Shown piece after piece: positions 49,197 through 58,515 of a stretch of DNA of 64,000 nucleotides (position 1 is the stretch's first letter; every line of letters begins with the position of its first letter). The DNA comes from Rikenellaceae bacterium (GTDB lineage: Bacteria > Bacteroidota > Bacteroidia > Bacteroidales > Rikenellaceae). Location of the stretch: assembly GCA_020860245.1 (NCBI GenBank), contig JAJBUQ010000008.1, positions 257,228 through 321,227 on the forward strand, given 5' to 3'. The notes under the pieces were generated by a model that was given only the letters and a program-made list of their open reading frames with translations, did not search any database and had not been told where the DNA came from. The translations under genes were made by a program, and so were the position numbers.

Positions 49197-50327
49197 ATGA
49201 AATTCATAGTTTCCAGCGCATCTCTGCTCAATCTTTTGCAGTCTACAGGTAAAGTTATCAGCAGTAAAAATACTCTGCCGATCCTCGACTATTTTCTGTT
49301 CGAACTTGCAGGCAATGAACTCAAAATTACAGCATCCGATCTGGAGACGACTATCGAAGGACGTCTCGAAATCGAAAACGTGGAAAAAGAGGGGATAATA
49401 GCTATCCCTGCAAAGAGGGTTCTGGATACCCTGCGAGAATTTTCGGATCAGCCCCTTACGTTCGAGGCGAATGAGAATACCTGGGAAGTAAGTATCAGTT
49501 GGAAGTCCGGCAAACTCGTGATTCCCGGAACCTCCGGACTTAGCTATCCCAAGTCTGCGTCGCTGGACGATGCGGATAAATCCGAATTACATATTGCTCC
49601 GGAAGACCTTAAAGCAGGAATAGACAAGTGTATATTCGCTACGGCCGAAGATGAAATGCGTCCTGTAATGAACGGTATTTTTATAAACATCTCCGAGGAC
49701 GGATACACCTTCGTAGCTACCGACGCCCATAAACTCGTGCGTTGCGGTATAAAGGGTGAAACCAACGGCATCATCTCATCGTTTATCCTTCCTAAGAAAC
49801 CTGCAAACCTTCTAAAAGGTGTTCTGGGTAAGGAAGGCACCGATATAAAAATGGAATTCGATAAGAGGAACGTTATTTTCACCCTGAACAAATATATTCT
49901 TATCTGCCGTCTCATAGAAGGGACTTATCCGAATTATAACGCCGTTATTCCTGCGAATAATCCGAATAAGGTTTATGTGGACAGGGCGGAGTTTTTTAAC
50001 TCCATAAGGCGTGTGGCAGTGTGTTCGAACCCTGCGACAAACCTTATCAAACTCGACATTAACAGTGAAGGGATAAAGCTCTCGGCTCAAGATATCGATT
50101 ATTCCGTATCTGCGGAAGAATCGATGCTGTGCGAATACGAGGGCAATCCTATCGTAATAGGTTTTAAATCGACATTCCTGACAGAGATTCTCGGTAATAT
50201 CGAGACCGAGCAGGTTGTTATTGAACTTGCCGATTCCACCCGTGCGGGAGTATTCAAACCGGTGTCCGAAGAAGAGGGCGGTTACGATATCCTTATGCTT
50301 CTTATGCCAATGATAATTAATGCCTGA
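49197..50327 (+). CDS. dnaN: DnaN, DNA polymerase III beta sliding clamp
   Basis: Ring-shaped processivity clamp, 376 residues in three similar domains. Recognisable stretches are NTLPILDYFLFEL at the N-terminus, RPVMNGIFINI in domain 2 and LIEGTYPNYNAVIP at the domain 2/3 linker. Followed 5 nt later by a DnaQ-like exonuclease gene. dnaA and recF are not adjacent, which is normal in Bacteroidota. Confidence 0.97.
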   Translation: MKFIVSSASLLNLLQSTGKVISSKNTLPILDYFLFELAGNELKITASDLETTIEGRLEIENVEKEGIIAIPAKRVLDTLREFSDQPLTFEANENTWEVSISWKSGKLVIPGTSGLSYPKSASLDDADKSELHIAPEDLKAGIDKCIFATAEDEMRPVMNGIFINISEDGYTFVATDAHKLVRCGIKGETNGIISSFILPKKPANLLKGVLGKEGTDIKMEFDKRNVIFTLNKYILICRLIEGTYPNYNAVIPANNPNKVYVDRAEFFNSIRRVAVCSNPATNLIKLDINSEGIKLSAQDIDYSVSAEESMLCEYEGNPIVIGFKSTFLTEILGNIETEQVVIELADSTRAGVFKPVSEEEGGYDILMLLMPMIINA

Positions 50328-50332
50328 TCTTG

Positions 50333-51103
50333 ATGCGGTTAAACCTTAAAAGACCTATAATATTCTTTGATCTGGAAACTACCGGAGTAGATCCCGCAAA
50401 GGATCGTATCATCGAGATATGTATGGTAAAAATTCTTCCCGACGGAACGGAAGACGTAAAAACCCGGAGGCTGAATCCTGAGATACCTATACCTTACGAA
50501 TCTTCCCTGATACACGGGATTTATGACGACGATGTGAAAGATTGTCCTACATTTAAGGCTATCTCAAAGTCTCTCCAACAGTATATAGAGGGTTGTGATT
50601 TGGGGGGCTACAACTCCAATAAATTCGATATTCCGATCCTTATCGAAGAATTCCTTCGTGCGGGAGTCGATCTCGACATTAAAAAAAGAAAATTTATCGA
50701 CGTGCAGAATATCTTCCACAGGATGGAACAACGCACCCTGGTTGCCGCGTATAAATTCTACTGCCAGAAGGATCTCGAAAATGCCCACTCTGCGGAAGCG
50801 GATACAAGAGCGACTTACGAGGTTCTCCTTGCCCAGATACAAAAGTACGAGGAACTCGAGAACGATATAGACTTCCTTGCCGAATTCTCCACGAAAACTT
50901 CCAATGCAGACTTTGCCGGAAGGGTGATTTATGACAAAAACGGTGATGAGATATTTAATTTCGGCAAACATAAAGGTAAAAAAGTAACGGACGTGTTCAG
51001 AGATGAGCCCAGCTATTACTCGTGGATGATGAACGGCGATTTCCCTCTGTATACCAAGAAAGTAATTACGGCAATACGACTCCGCGAACTCGAAAACAAA
51101 TAG
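50333..51103 (+). CDS. DnaQ-like 3'-5' exonuclease with ExoX-type C-terminal domain
   Basis: 256 residues from ATG 50333. The N-terminal DEDDh domain has IIFFDLETTGVDPAKD (motif I), GGYNSNKFDIPIL (motif II) and HSAEADTRATYEV (motif III). After about residue 190 comes a small domain NFGKHKGKKVTDV with YYSWMMNGDFP, as in exodeoxyribonuclease X-like proteins. Position in an operon with the sliding clamp makes a proofreading or clamp-associated repair role attractive, but that is inference. Confidence 0.88.
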   Translation: MRLNLKRPIIFFDLETTGVDPAKDRIIEICMVKILPDGTEDVKTRRLNPEIPIPYESSLIHGIYDDDVKDCPTFKAISKSLQQYIEGCDLGGYNSNKFDIPILIEEFLRAGVDLDIKKRKFIDVQNIFHRMEQRTLVAAYKFYCQKDLENAHSAEADTRATYEVLLAQIQKYEELENDIDFLAEFSTKTSNADFAGRVIYDKNGDEIFNFGKHKGKKVTDVFRDEPSYYSWMMNGDFPLYTKKVITAIRLRELENK

Positions 51104-51107
51104 CTTC

Positions 51108-52961
51108 ATGAAAAAATATTTTCTGATATTTATTTTCCTGATAATTTGCCTTGGGGTCTGTTCTCAAAGCATTAATGTACGTTCCGACAATAGGGTGATT
51201 GTGGCCGGAGAGCAATTTTATGTACATCATGTCCGAAAGGGTGAAACCTTATTCTCTCTGAGCAGAACGTACGGCGTAGACCGTAACGAGATAATAAAAT
51301 ATAATCCGACCGCTGCCGAAGGACTTCAGGAAGGTGCGGTTATTAAGGTGCCTGTCTCGGAACAGTCTATCGAATCCGAACAGAAAAATATTCTCGGCAG
51401 GGTCAATAACAGAAGAACCACGAGGCATCTTGTAAATAAGGGAGAGACCGCTTATTCCATATCGAAAAGGTATGCCGTCACGATCGACGATATAATCACC
51501 GCTAATCCGGGGTTCGATCCGCTGAATATCCTGGTGGGACAAGAGATACTGATTCCTAAATCGATAATAGGATCCGTGACCCAAACCGAAATCAAAGATA
51601 ATTTAGAACAGTACACTGACGCGCTCTCGGATGTTTTGCCTGGATTCGAGATATATCTTGTCGAAACCGGAGAGACCCTCTACTCTATAAGTAAAGAGAA
51701 GAATATCGATATCGATACGATTAAACACTACAATCAGGATCAGCTTAAGGACGGTCTTAAATTCGGAAGCCTTATTAAACTTCCTATCGGAGTGGAGCCG
51801 GGAGGGAATATACCCGAAGTCTCAGTCACTGATGAGGACCGGACGACCGGAAGAGAGAACCGCCCTTCCGTATTATTCCCGAATTATAACGATACAAATT
51901 TGGAAGAAAATACAGAAAACCTTACCGGAAATTATATCTCAGGAGCTGTAAATATGGCTGTGCTTCTGCCGTTTACACCTAACGGCGGAGAAAATTTCAC
52001 CGATTTTTACAACGGTATATTGATAGCGCTGAAGGAATTAAAATCCGAAGGTGTGTCTGTAAACCTTAATCTATACTATACCAAACGCTCTCCGGAAGAA
52101 GTCGGACGGATTCTGTCCCAAGGAGGATTATCGAGGGCAGACCTTATCGTGGGTCCTGTTTATGATAATACATTTGCCGTAGCTGCCGAATTTGCCGAGG
52201 AGAACGGAATTCCGGTAATATCTCCTCTCGGAGCCGTGAACTCCGGCAATCGTTATGTATACCAGATAGCTCCCGTCGCGGAAGGTAAATATGCAAAATT
52301 GACGCAGATGTTCGCTGAGGGTAATAACGTGATATTTATAAGCAGTTCCAATTCGGCAGACCAGAAATTCATGGTGGAACTTCGTAGTATAGTTCCTGCT
52401 GAATATACGACGGTCGAGTATATTAAAGGGAAACCTGCATCTGCATACGGAAATGTACTCTCGCAGGATCGAAAAAATGTCATAATTATTCCGTCGGAGA
52501 ATGAAAGCGTTGTCGACGAGATACTTACCAAACTGAGTTCTATTCAGAATTCCGTATCTTCGCGTTCGGGAAGATACTATGACATCTCTATAGTGGGCAG
52601 CAACCGCTGGACGAGATTCAATAATATCGATAAACAGTTATTTTTTAAACTGGGGGTTACGTTCGTTACCACATATCACGCTGACAGGAACGATTCCCGG
52701 GTCAGGAATTTCGAGAGTCTGTATCTTACGGAATTCGGTAAATTCCCTTCACAGTACTCTTACCGCGGATACGACATAGCTAAATTATTTATCCCTGCTG
52801 TGAAAAACTACGGAAGGAACTATGCCGACTATCTTCGCAGAACAGACCGTAAAATATTGCAGGTTCCGTACTCGTTCCGGCAGGACAGTTCAGGTAAATG
52901 GGTTAATGACGAATGGGTAGTGGTAAAATATAACAACGATTTCACCGTAGACGTATATTAA
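51108..52961 (+). CDS. LysM protein with periplasmic ligand-binding-like domain
   Basis: 617 residues: signal peptide (about 1-20), three LysM repeats (about 32-78, 104-152, 180-226), a low-complexity linker, then a Leu/Ile/Val-binding type 1 periplasmic fold from about residue 280 (VLLPFTPNGGENFTDFYNGI). LysM binds peptidoglycan, so the ligand-binding domain is held at the wall. No ABC permease is adjacent, so it is probably a sensor or lipoprotein-assembly type protein (compare LpoA), not a transporter component. Stop overlaps the next start by one base. Confidence 0.85.
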   Translation: MKKYFLIFIFLIICLGVCSQSINVRSDNRVIVAGEQFYVHHVRKGETLFSLSRTYGVDRNEIIKYNPTAAEGLQEGAVIKVPVSEQSIESEQKNILGRVNNRRTTRHLVNKGETAYSISKRYAVTIDDIITANPGFDPLNILVGQEILIPKSIIGSVTQTEIKDNLEQYTDALSDVLPGFEIYLVETGETLYSISKEKNIDIDTIKHYNQDQLKDGLKFGSLIKLPIGVEPGGNIPEVSVTDEDRTTGRENRPSVLFPNYNDTNLEENTENLTGNYISGAVNMAVLLPFTPNGGENFTDFYNGILIALKELKSEGVSVNLNLYYTKRSPEEVGRILSQGGLSRADLIVGPVYDNTFAVAAEFAEENGIPVISPLGAVNSGNRYVYQIAPVAEGKYAKLTQMFAEGNNVIFISSSNSADQKFMVELRSIVPAEYTTVEYIKGKPASAYGNVLSQDRKNVIIIPSENESVVDEILTKLSSIQNSVSSRSGRYYDISIVGSNRWTRFNNIDKQLFFKLGVTFVTTYHADRNDSRVRNFESLYLTEFGKFPSQYSYRGYDIAKLFIPAVKNYGRNYADYLRRTDRKILQVPYSFRQDSSGKWVNDEWVVVKYNNDFTVDVY

Positions 52962-53917
52962 TGAAAAAAACGACTTTGATAATTCTATCGATGTTCCTGT
53001 GTCTGACAGGATTATTTGCCGCCTATCCGGAAGTACAGTCGTTTATTGTCGCGCAGGATGGATCCGGAGACTTCACCACGATTCAGGAAGCGGTAAATTC
53101 CTGCAAACACTTCCATTACGTCCCTACCGAGATACACATAAAGAACGGAATTTACAGGGAAAAAGTCGAAATTCCTTCATGGATCACCGGAGTAAGATTG
53201 ATAGGTGAGGATAAGTTCGAAACAAAAATAATCTACGACGATTACTCCTCCAAACAAGTACGCGATACGGTAATAAATACATTTACTTCCTACACTCTCC
53301 GTATTCTCGGAGACGATACCCAGTTCCATAATTTAACGATCGAGAACGATACGCCTATGCTCGGACAGGCTGTCGCGCTTCACGTCGAATCGGGGAACGT
53401 GCTTGTTAATAACTGCCGCCTTATAGGTAATCAGGATACCTTCTATGCCAATGGTAGAACCTCCGAGATCTTTGTTACAGACAGTTATATCGAAGGAACT
53501 ACCGATTTTATATTCGGATCGGCGAAATTATTTATCGATAATTCGGTGATACACTGCAAGAAAAATTCGTACATAACCGCTGCGTCCACTCCCGAGGGCA
53601 GGGACCTCGGATTTGCAATCTTCAATACCGATATTACTGCGGATCAGAGTGTAGATAAAATGTATCTCGGCAGACCGTGGAGGATATTCGCTAAAACAGT
53701 ATTCATAGATTGTGCGATGGGGGACTTCATTCTCCCTGCCGGATGGCACAACTGGAATAAACCGGAAGCGGAATCTACCGTTTATTACGGAGAATACGGG
53801 ACTACCGGAAATTCCACAGACAACCGCGTGTCGTGGTCGCGCATAATGACGCGCAGCGAGGCCGAGGCTTATTACAATGAGCTTCGGAACATGAAAAACA
53901 AATATCTACCCCAATAA
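52961..53917 (+). CDS. Pectinesterase (pectin methylesterase, CE8)
   Basis: Secreted enzyme removing methyl groups from homogalacturonan. 318 residues: signal peptide (about 1-20), then a right-handed beta helix. Catalytic residues visible: Gln/Asp in GNQDTFYA, the nucleophile Asp in EGTTDFIFGSA, and Arg in YLGRPWR. It is the only plant-polysaccharide gene in the window and is translationally coupled (TAATG) to the LysM gene, so it is not part of an obvious polysaccharide utilisation locus. Confidence 0.93.
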   Translation: MKKTTLIILSMFLCLTGLFAAYPEVQSFIVAQDGSGDFTTIQEAVNSCKHFHYVPTEIHIKNGIYREKVEIPSWITGVRLIGEDKFETKIIYDDYSSKQVRDTVINTFTSYTLRILGDDTQFHNLTIENDTPMLGQAVALHVESGNVLVNNCRLIGNQDTFYANGRTSEIFVTDSYIEGTTDFIFGSAKLFIDNSVIHCKKNSYITAASTPEGRDLGFAIFNTDITADQSVDKMYLGRPWRIFAKTVFIDCAMGDFILPAGWHNWNKPEAESTVYYGEYGTTGNSTDNRVSWSRIMTRSEAEAYYNELRNMKNKYLPQ

Positions 53918-53924
53918 TTTTATA

Positions 53925-54941
53925 ATGAAGGAGTGGCTTCTCGGCAAAACCCTTGCGGATCTTACGGATCTGACCGCCGAATACGGTATGCCTAAATTCA
54001 CTGCTAAACAAATCGCGAAATGGATTTACGGGAAGAGGGTGTCGGATATATCTGAAATGTCCGATATTTCTGCAAAAAACAGGGCAATTCTGGAAGCAAA
54101 CTATATTGTCGGACGAATTCCTCACGCCGATGTTCAGGAGTCCTCTGACGGCACTAAAAAATATCTTTTTCCGACCCTTGGAGGTAATTTTATTGAGAGT
54201 GCATACATTCCGGATAAAGAACGGGCTACGCTGTGCGTCTCCTCACAGGCCGGATGTAAAATGGGCTGTAAATTTTGTATGACTGCGAGACAGGGATTCC
54301 AGCATAATCTCACTTCCGGCGAGATAATTAATCAGATAATTTCAATTCCGGAGAGTCAAAAACTGACTAATATAGTTTATATGGGCATGGGCGAACCGCT
54401 CGACAATCTTGAAGAAGTTATTAAAAGTATAGAAATTCTTACTTCGGAGTGGGGGTTCGGATGGAGTCCTACACGCATCACCCTGTCTACGATAGGCATC
54501 CTGCCTGCGCTCGACGAATTTATCAGGAGAACCAAGGTACATCTTGCCGTGAGCCTCCACAATCCGTTTGCAGACGAACGCATGGATATTATGCCGCTGC
54601 AAAGAATACACGCGCTAAATAATATTATTTCAACAATTAAGAGGTACGATTTCACAGGGCAGAGACGCGTCAGCTTCGAGTATATTATGTTCCGTGGAAT
54701 TAACGATACTCCACGGCATCAGAGGGAGATTACTAAGATCATGGGCGGACTCAAATGCCGCTTCAATCTTATCCGTTTTCATTCAATTCCGGACTCCGAT
54801 CTCGAAGGAACACCGTACGACGATATGATAAAATTCCGCGACGGGCTCTCCGCTAAAGGCATTACCACGACTATCCGCGCGTCGAGGGGAGAAGATATAT
54901 TTGCAGCCTGCGGTATGCTGTCTACCGCAAAGAATCGATAA
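53925..54941 (+). CDS. rlmN: RlmN, dual-specificity RNA methyltransferase
   Basis: Radical SAM enzyme methylating C2 of A2503 in 23S rRNA and A37 in some tRNAs. 338 residues with the cluster motif CKMGCKFCMTARQG near residue 107, MGMGEPLDN, RVSFEYIMFRGIND, and the catalytic C-terminal Cys in FAACGMLS. Followed by a long palindromic terminator. Confidence 0.97.
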   Translation: MKEWLLGKTLADLTDLTAEYGMPKFTAKQIAKWIYGKRVSDISEMSDISAKNRAILEANYIVGRIPHADVQESSDGTKKYLFPTLGGNFIESAYIPDKERATLCVSSQAGCKMGCKFCMTARQGFQHNLTSGEIINQIISIPESQKLTNIVYMGMGEPLDNLEEVIKSIEILTSEWGFGWSPTRITLSTIGILPALDEFIRRTKVHLAVSLHNPFADERMDIMPLQRIHALNNIISTIKRYDFTGQRRVSFEYIMFRGINDTPRHQREITKIMGGLKCRFNLIRFHSIPDSDLEGTPYDDMIKFRDGLSAKGITTTIRASRGEDIFAACGMLSTAKNR

Positions 54942-55021
54942 AATCTGCCGATTTCCCGTATGATAGCAGGGGTCTTATAAAATTGCAAAGTCAATGTGCC
55001 TTAAATCCATCTGTTAAGTAC

Positions 55022-55067
55022 CATAAATTAATAAGCCATGCTGTTAAGCATGGCTTATTAATTTATG
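55022..55067. terminator. Bidirectional terminator, 20-bp perfect stem
   Basis: Arms 55022-55041 and 55048-55067 are perfect 20-nt complements around the loop TGTTAA. It separates convergent rlmN and the thioredoxin gene. The A/T-rich outer half of the stem supplies T-rich 3' ends in both directions. Confidence 0.85.
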
Positions 55068-55077
55068 AGGTAAGGAT

Positions 55078-55500
55078 TTATTTTTGTTTACGGATTTCTT
55101 CCGCTGTTTTGATTATTTCTTCCGCATCCTTCCTGCCAATGATTCTGCCAACCTCCTTGCCGTTTGTGTCGAGTATAAGGAACGTGGGGTAAGCTGTTAC
55201 CTGATAATTTTTGGCAACTGATATCCCTTCCCCTCTCTCCGCATCGAATTTTACATTCACAAAATTGCCGTTAAAGTATTCCCCGACCTCCTTCAAAGAG
55301 AAAATATTCTCTGTCATATATTTGCAGGGAGGGCACCAGGTAGTGTATACGTCGATAAATATAAGTTTATTTTCTTTTGCAGCCAATGCCTGTGCTTCCT
55401 CCATAGTGATTGTTTTGAAAACCACCCCTTTGCCCGATTGAGCGCAGGAAACCAGACTAATGCCTATAATAAGCAGAAATGCAATAAATATTTTTTTCAT
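55078..55500 (-). CDS. Thioredoxin-fold lipoprotein
   Basis: 140 residues. The lipobox LVSC places a lipid-anchored Cys near residue 19, so it works in the envelope. The thioredoxin domain has the redox motif WCPPC near residue 56 and the conserved cis-Pro in TAYPTFLIL. Probably a thiol-disulfide reductase; partner unknown. It follows dxs on the same strand after a 76-nt gap. Confidence 0.9.
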   Translation of the reverse strand: MKKIFIAFLLIIGISLVSCAQSGKGVVFKTITMEEAQALAAKENKLIFIDVYTTWCPPCKYMTENIFSLKEVGEYFNGNFVNVKFDAERGEGISVAKNYQVTAYPTFLILDTNGKEVGRIIGRKDAEEIIKTAEEIRKQK

Positions 55501-55576
55501 TTTTTCATTTTTAATATAAACGTAGGTACAACATGTATATTACATAGATATGCAAAAATCAGGAAATATAATCCTA

Positions 55577-57472
55577 TTATTTATTTTTCTCGTAAATTTC
55601 TTTTATTTTATTTAGTATTCCCTCCGTATCGTATCCGCAGATATGATGAAGTTCACTGATCTTACCATGGGGAATAAACTTGTCAGGAACACCGAGCATG
55701 TGGACTTTGGATTTATATCCGTTACCATTGAGAAATTCCAGTACCGCACTTCCGATTCCTCCGTTTATTACGCCGTCCTCGACGGTAATTATATGGCTGA
55801 ATTTACTGCCCGCATAGTGCAGAAGTTCCTCGTCCAGGGGCTTGGCAAACCGAAGGTCTATATGCGCAACCGATATTCCCTCCATCTCTGCAGCTTCAAT
55901 GACCAGTGATGCAAAATTACCCGTGTGTCCCAACGATAGTAAGGCAATATCTGAACCGTCCTTCAATAACCGTCCTTTGCCGATAGGCAGGGATGAGAAC
56001 GGAGTCCTCCAATTTTTATTTATTGCCCGTGCTTTGGGATAACGGATAACGAATGCGCCGTAGCCTCCCTGCTGTGCCGTGTACATAAGATTACGCAGCT
56101 CCTCTTCGTTCATAGGAGATGAGATTATAATGTCCGGTATCGCCCTGAAGAATGCTATATCGAACACCCCCTGATGAGTCGCGCCGTCTTCCCCTACGAT
56201 TCCGCTTCTGTCGAGACAAAATACTACGTCGAGTTTCTGAAGCGCTACGTCGTGTATTACATTGTCGTAAGCCCGCTGTATGAACGACGAGTATATATTG
56301 CAGAAGGGAATAATACCCTGAGTCGCCAGCCCTGCGGAGAATGTAACCGCATGCCCCTCCGCAATTCCCACGTCAAAGGTCCTGTCCGGCATTTTTTCCA
56401 TCATTATATCCAGAGAACAGCCCGTAGGCATTGCAGGGGTTATTCCTACGATCTTAGGATTATTTTCAGCAAGTTCGACAATAGTATGCCCGAATACCTC
56501 CTGATATTTTGGGGGTTCTTCTTTGTCGTTATATGAACTAATCGATTCTCCTGTTTCAGGATCGAATTTACCAGGAGCATGCCACTTGGTAGGGTCCTCT
56601 AATGCGGGAATATATCCGTTCCCTTTAGTGGTAAGTATGTGAAGAAGTTTAGGACCCGGTATGCTTTGAAGATCCTTGAGAACCTTGATCAGATACCTCA
56701 GATCGTTGCCGTCCACAGGCCCGAAATAACGGAAGTTAAGCGATTCGAAGAGATTGCTCTGCTGTAAAATTCCGTGCTTTAAAACATTCCCGAATTTCTG
56801 GAAGGATCTTCTTATCCGCGGATAATCCGAGAGCGACTTCCAGACCTTATTCTTAAAATTATTATACTTGCCGGATGTAGTCATTTGAAGGAGGTATTCT
56901 TTCATCGCACCGACATTCTTATCTATCGACATGCGGTTATCGTTTAGAATCACGAGAAGATCGGTATTCTCGACCCCTGCGTTATTCAACCCCTCGTAAG
57001 CGAGCCCTCCGGTAAGCGCACCGTCGCCGATTACAGCTACGACCTTGTGCGGATCGTTATTCAGCCTCTGCCCTATAGCTATGCCCAGCGCGGCAGATAT
57101 GGAGGTGGACGAATGTCCGACGCCGAATGAGTCGTATTCGCTCTCCCACATAGAAGGAAATCCGCTTATACCGCCGAGTTTGCGGTTAGTGCTGAATCGG
57201 TCGCGACGCCCTGTAATAATTTTATGGGCGTAGGCCTGATGTCCCACGTCCCATACTATCTTGTCGCCCGGAGTATCGTATACATATTGAAGGGCTATAC
57301 CGAGTTCGAGCGCTCCCAGGCTGGAACCGAGATGTCCCGGATTCTCCGACAATTCTGATACGATGAAATCTCTTAGCTGTCTGCCGTATTCCTCTAATTC
57401 ATCCGGAGAAAGAAGTTTAAGGTCTTGCGGACTGTTTATTTCATATAGAAGTTCTTTATTGCTATCTGTCAT
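55577..57472 (-). CDS. dxs: Dxs, 1-deoxy-D-xylulose-5-phosphate synthase
   Basis: Thiamine-diphosphate enzyme opening the MEP isoprenoid pathway. About 631 residues from ATG 57472, chosen because it begins MTDSNKELLYEIN just ahead of conserved sequence; a longer in-frame start at 57520 adds an unconserved stretch. ThDP motif GDGALTGGLAYEGLNNAG, N-terminal NPGHLGSSLGALELGIAL, and C-terminal transketolase region DRSGIVGEDGATHQGVFD. Full length. Confidence 0.96.
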   Translation of the reverse strand: MTDSNKELLYEINSPQDLKLLSPDELEEYGRQLRDFIVSELSENPGHLGSSLGALELGIALQYVYDTPGDKIVWDVGHQAYAHKIITGRRDRFSTNRKLGGISGFPSMWESEYDSFGVGHSSTSISAALGIAIGQRLNNDPHKVVAVIGDGALTGGLAYEGLNNAGVENTDLLVILNDNRMSIDKNVGAMKEYLLQMTTSGKYNNFKNKVWKSLSDYPRIRRSFQKFGNVLKHGILQQSNLFESLNFRYFGPVDGNDLRYLIKVLKDLQSIPGPKLLHILTTKGNGYIPALEDPTKWHAPGKFDPETGESISSYNDKEEPPKYQEVFGHTIVELAENNPKIVGITPAMPTGCSLDIMMEKMPDRTFDVGIAEGHAVTFSAGLATQGIIPFCNIYSSFIQRAYDNVIHDVALQKLDVVFCLDRSGIVGEDGATHQGVFDIAFFRAIPDIIISSPMNEEELRNLMYTAQQGGYGAFVIRYPKARAINKNWRTPFSSLPIGKGRLLKDGSDIALLSLGHTGNFASLVIEAAEMEGISVAHIDLRFAKPLDEELLHYAGSKFSHIITVEDGVINGGIGSAVLEFLNGNGYKSKVHMLGVPDKFIPHGKISELHHICGYDTEGILNKIKEIYEKNK

Positions 57473-57651
57473 TATGGCACAAAACATATTTCCCGGATAT
57501 AGGTCCGGAAACCAACACATAAAGATAATATCAATTGTCTTTAAATAGTAAATATAACGAGACTTATTATAATTAGCAAGTTTTTTCTTATCTTCGTCCT
57601 GTGTTAAGACAGCGTTAAACTTATGTGTACTATACGGTTAATAGATTTAAT

Positions 57652-58506
57652 ATGAGAAGACTGAAAATAACCGCATTGGCGCTTGCCGTTCTCGTGACCG
57701 CAACCTCATGTGTTTCGACAAAAAAATACAACAGCCTCAATGCCGAGGCTATGCGTCTCGATTCGGAGCGGGTAAGAGGGATGAATACCATTGCACAGCT
57801 CAGGGATCAGCTCGATGAGAGCACGCGTAATTACGATCAGCTGGAGGCGGATCATGCCAAATTGAAAACAGATTACCAGAGATTCCTCGAAACTAATTCG
57901 GAAGAGGCGTCTCGCATGTTGCTGGAGCTCCAGAATAGTCAGGAGGAACTCAACCGCAGCCGCGAGATGTTGGCAGAACGGGAAAAACACGTTGCCGAAT
58001 TGGAACAGATGCTCAGCAACCGCGAAGCCGCGCTGGAAGAGATAAGACGGAAGGTTGCCGATGCGCTGTTAGGCTTTGAGGGTAAGGGGCTTACCGTAAC
58101 CCAAAGGGGTAGCCATGTGTATGTTTCAATGGAGGATAAGCTGCTGTTTAAGTCCGGTAGCTTCAATATCGATCCGGAGGGTGCGAGAGTTGTCGGAGAG
58201 TTAGCGGTAGTATTGGCTCAAAATCCCGACATAAACATAATGGTCGAAGGCCATACCGACAACGTCCCTTATCGTGGGTCAGGACAGTTGCAGGATAATC
58301 TCGATCTCAGCGTCAAAAGAGCCACGACGGTTACAAGGCTTATACTGGAAAATAAAGAAATAGATCCGTCGCGTATAACTTCGGCCGGACGGGGGGAATA
58401 CCTTCCGCTTGACGATAGTGACTCTGCCGAAGCACGCCAGAGGAATAGAAGAACGGAGATAATCCTTACGCCAAATCTCGAAGAACTTCTTGAATTAATG
58501 GAATAA
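57652..58506 (+). CDS. OmpA-like lipoprotein with coiled coil
   Basis: About 284 residues from ATG 57652 (an in-frame GTG at 57625 is upstream of the signal). Lipobox ATSC (Cys about residue 20), a long heptad coiled coil (about 35-130), and a C-terminal OmpA/MotB domain with peptidoglycan-binding residues in NIMVEGHTDNVPYRG and RRTEIILTP. It tethers the outer membrane to the wall. Not the abundant OmpA barrel; no barrel is present. Confidence 0.92.
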   Translation: MRRLKITALALAVLVTATSCVSTKKYNSLNAEAMRLDSERVRGMNTIAQLRDQLDESTRNYDQLEADHAKLKTDYQRFLETNSEEASRMLLELQNSQEELNRSREMLAEREKHVAELEQMLSNREAALEEIRRKVADALLGFEGKGLTVTQRGSHVYVSMEDKLLFKSGSFNIDPEGARVVGELAVVLAQNPDINIMVEGHTDNVPYRGSGQLQDNLDLSVKRATTVTRLILENKEIDPSRITSAGRGEYLPLDDSDSAEARQRNRRTEIILTPNLEELLELME

Positions 58507-58515
58507 TTGCCCAAA

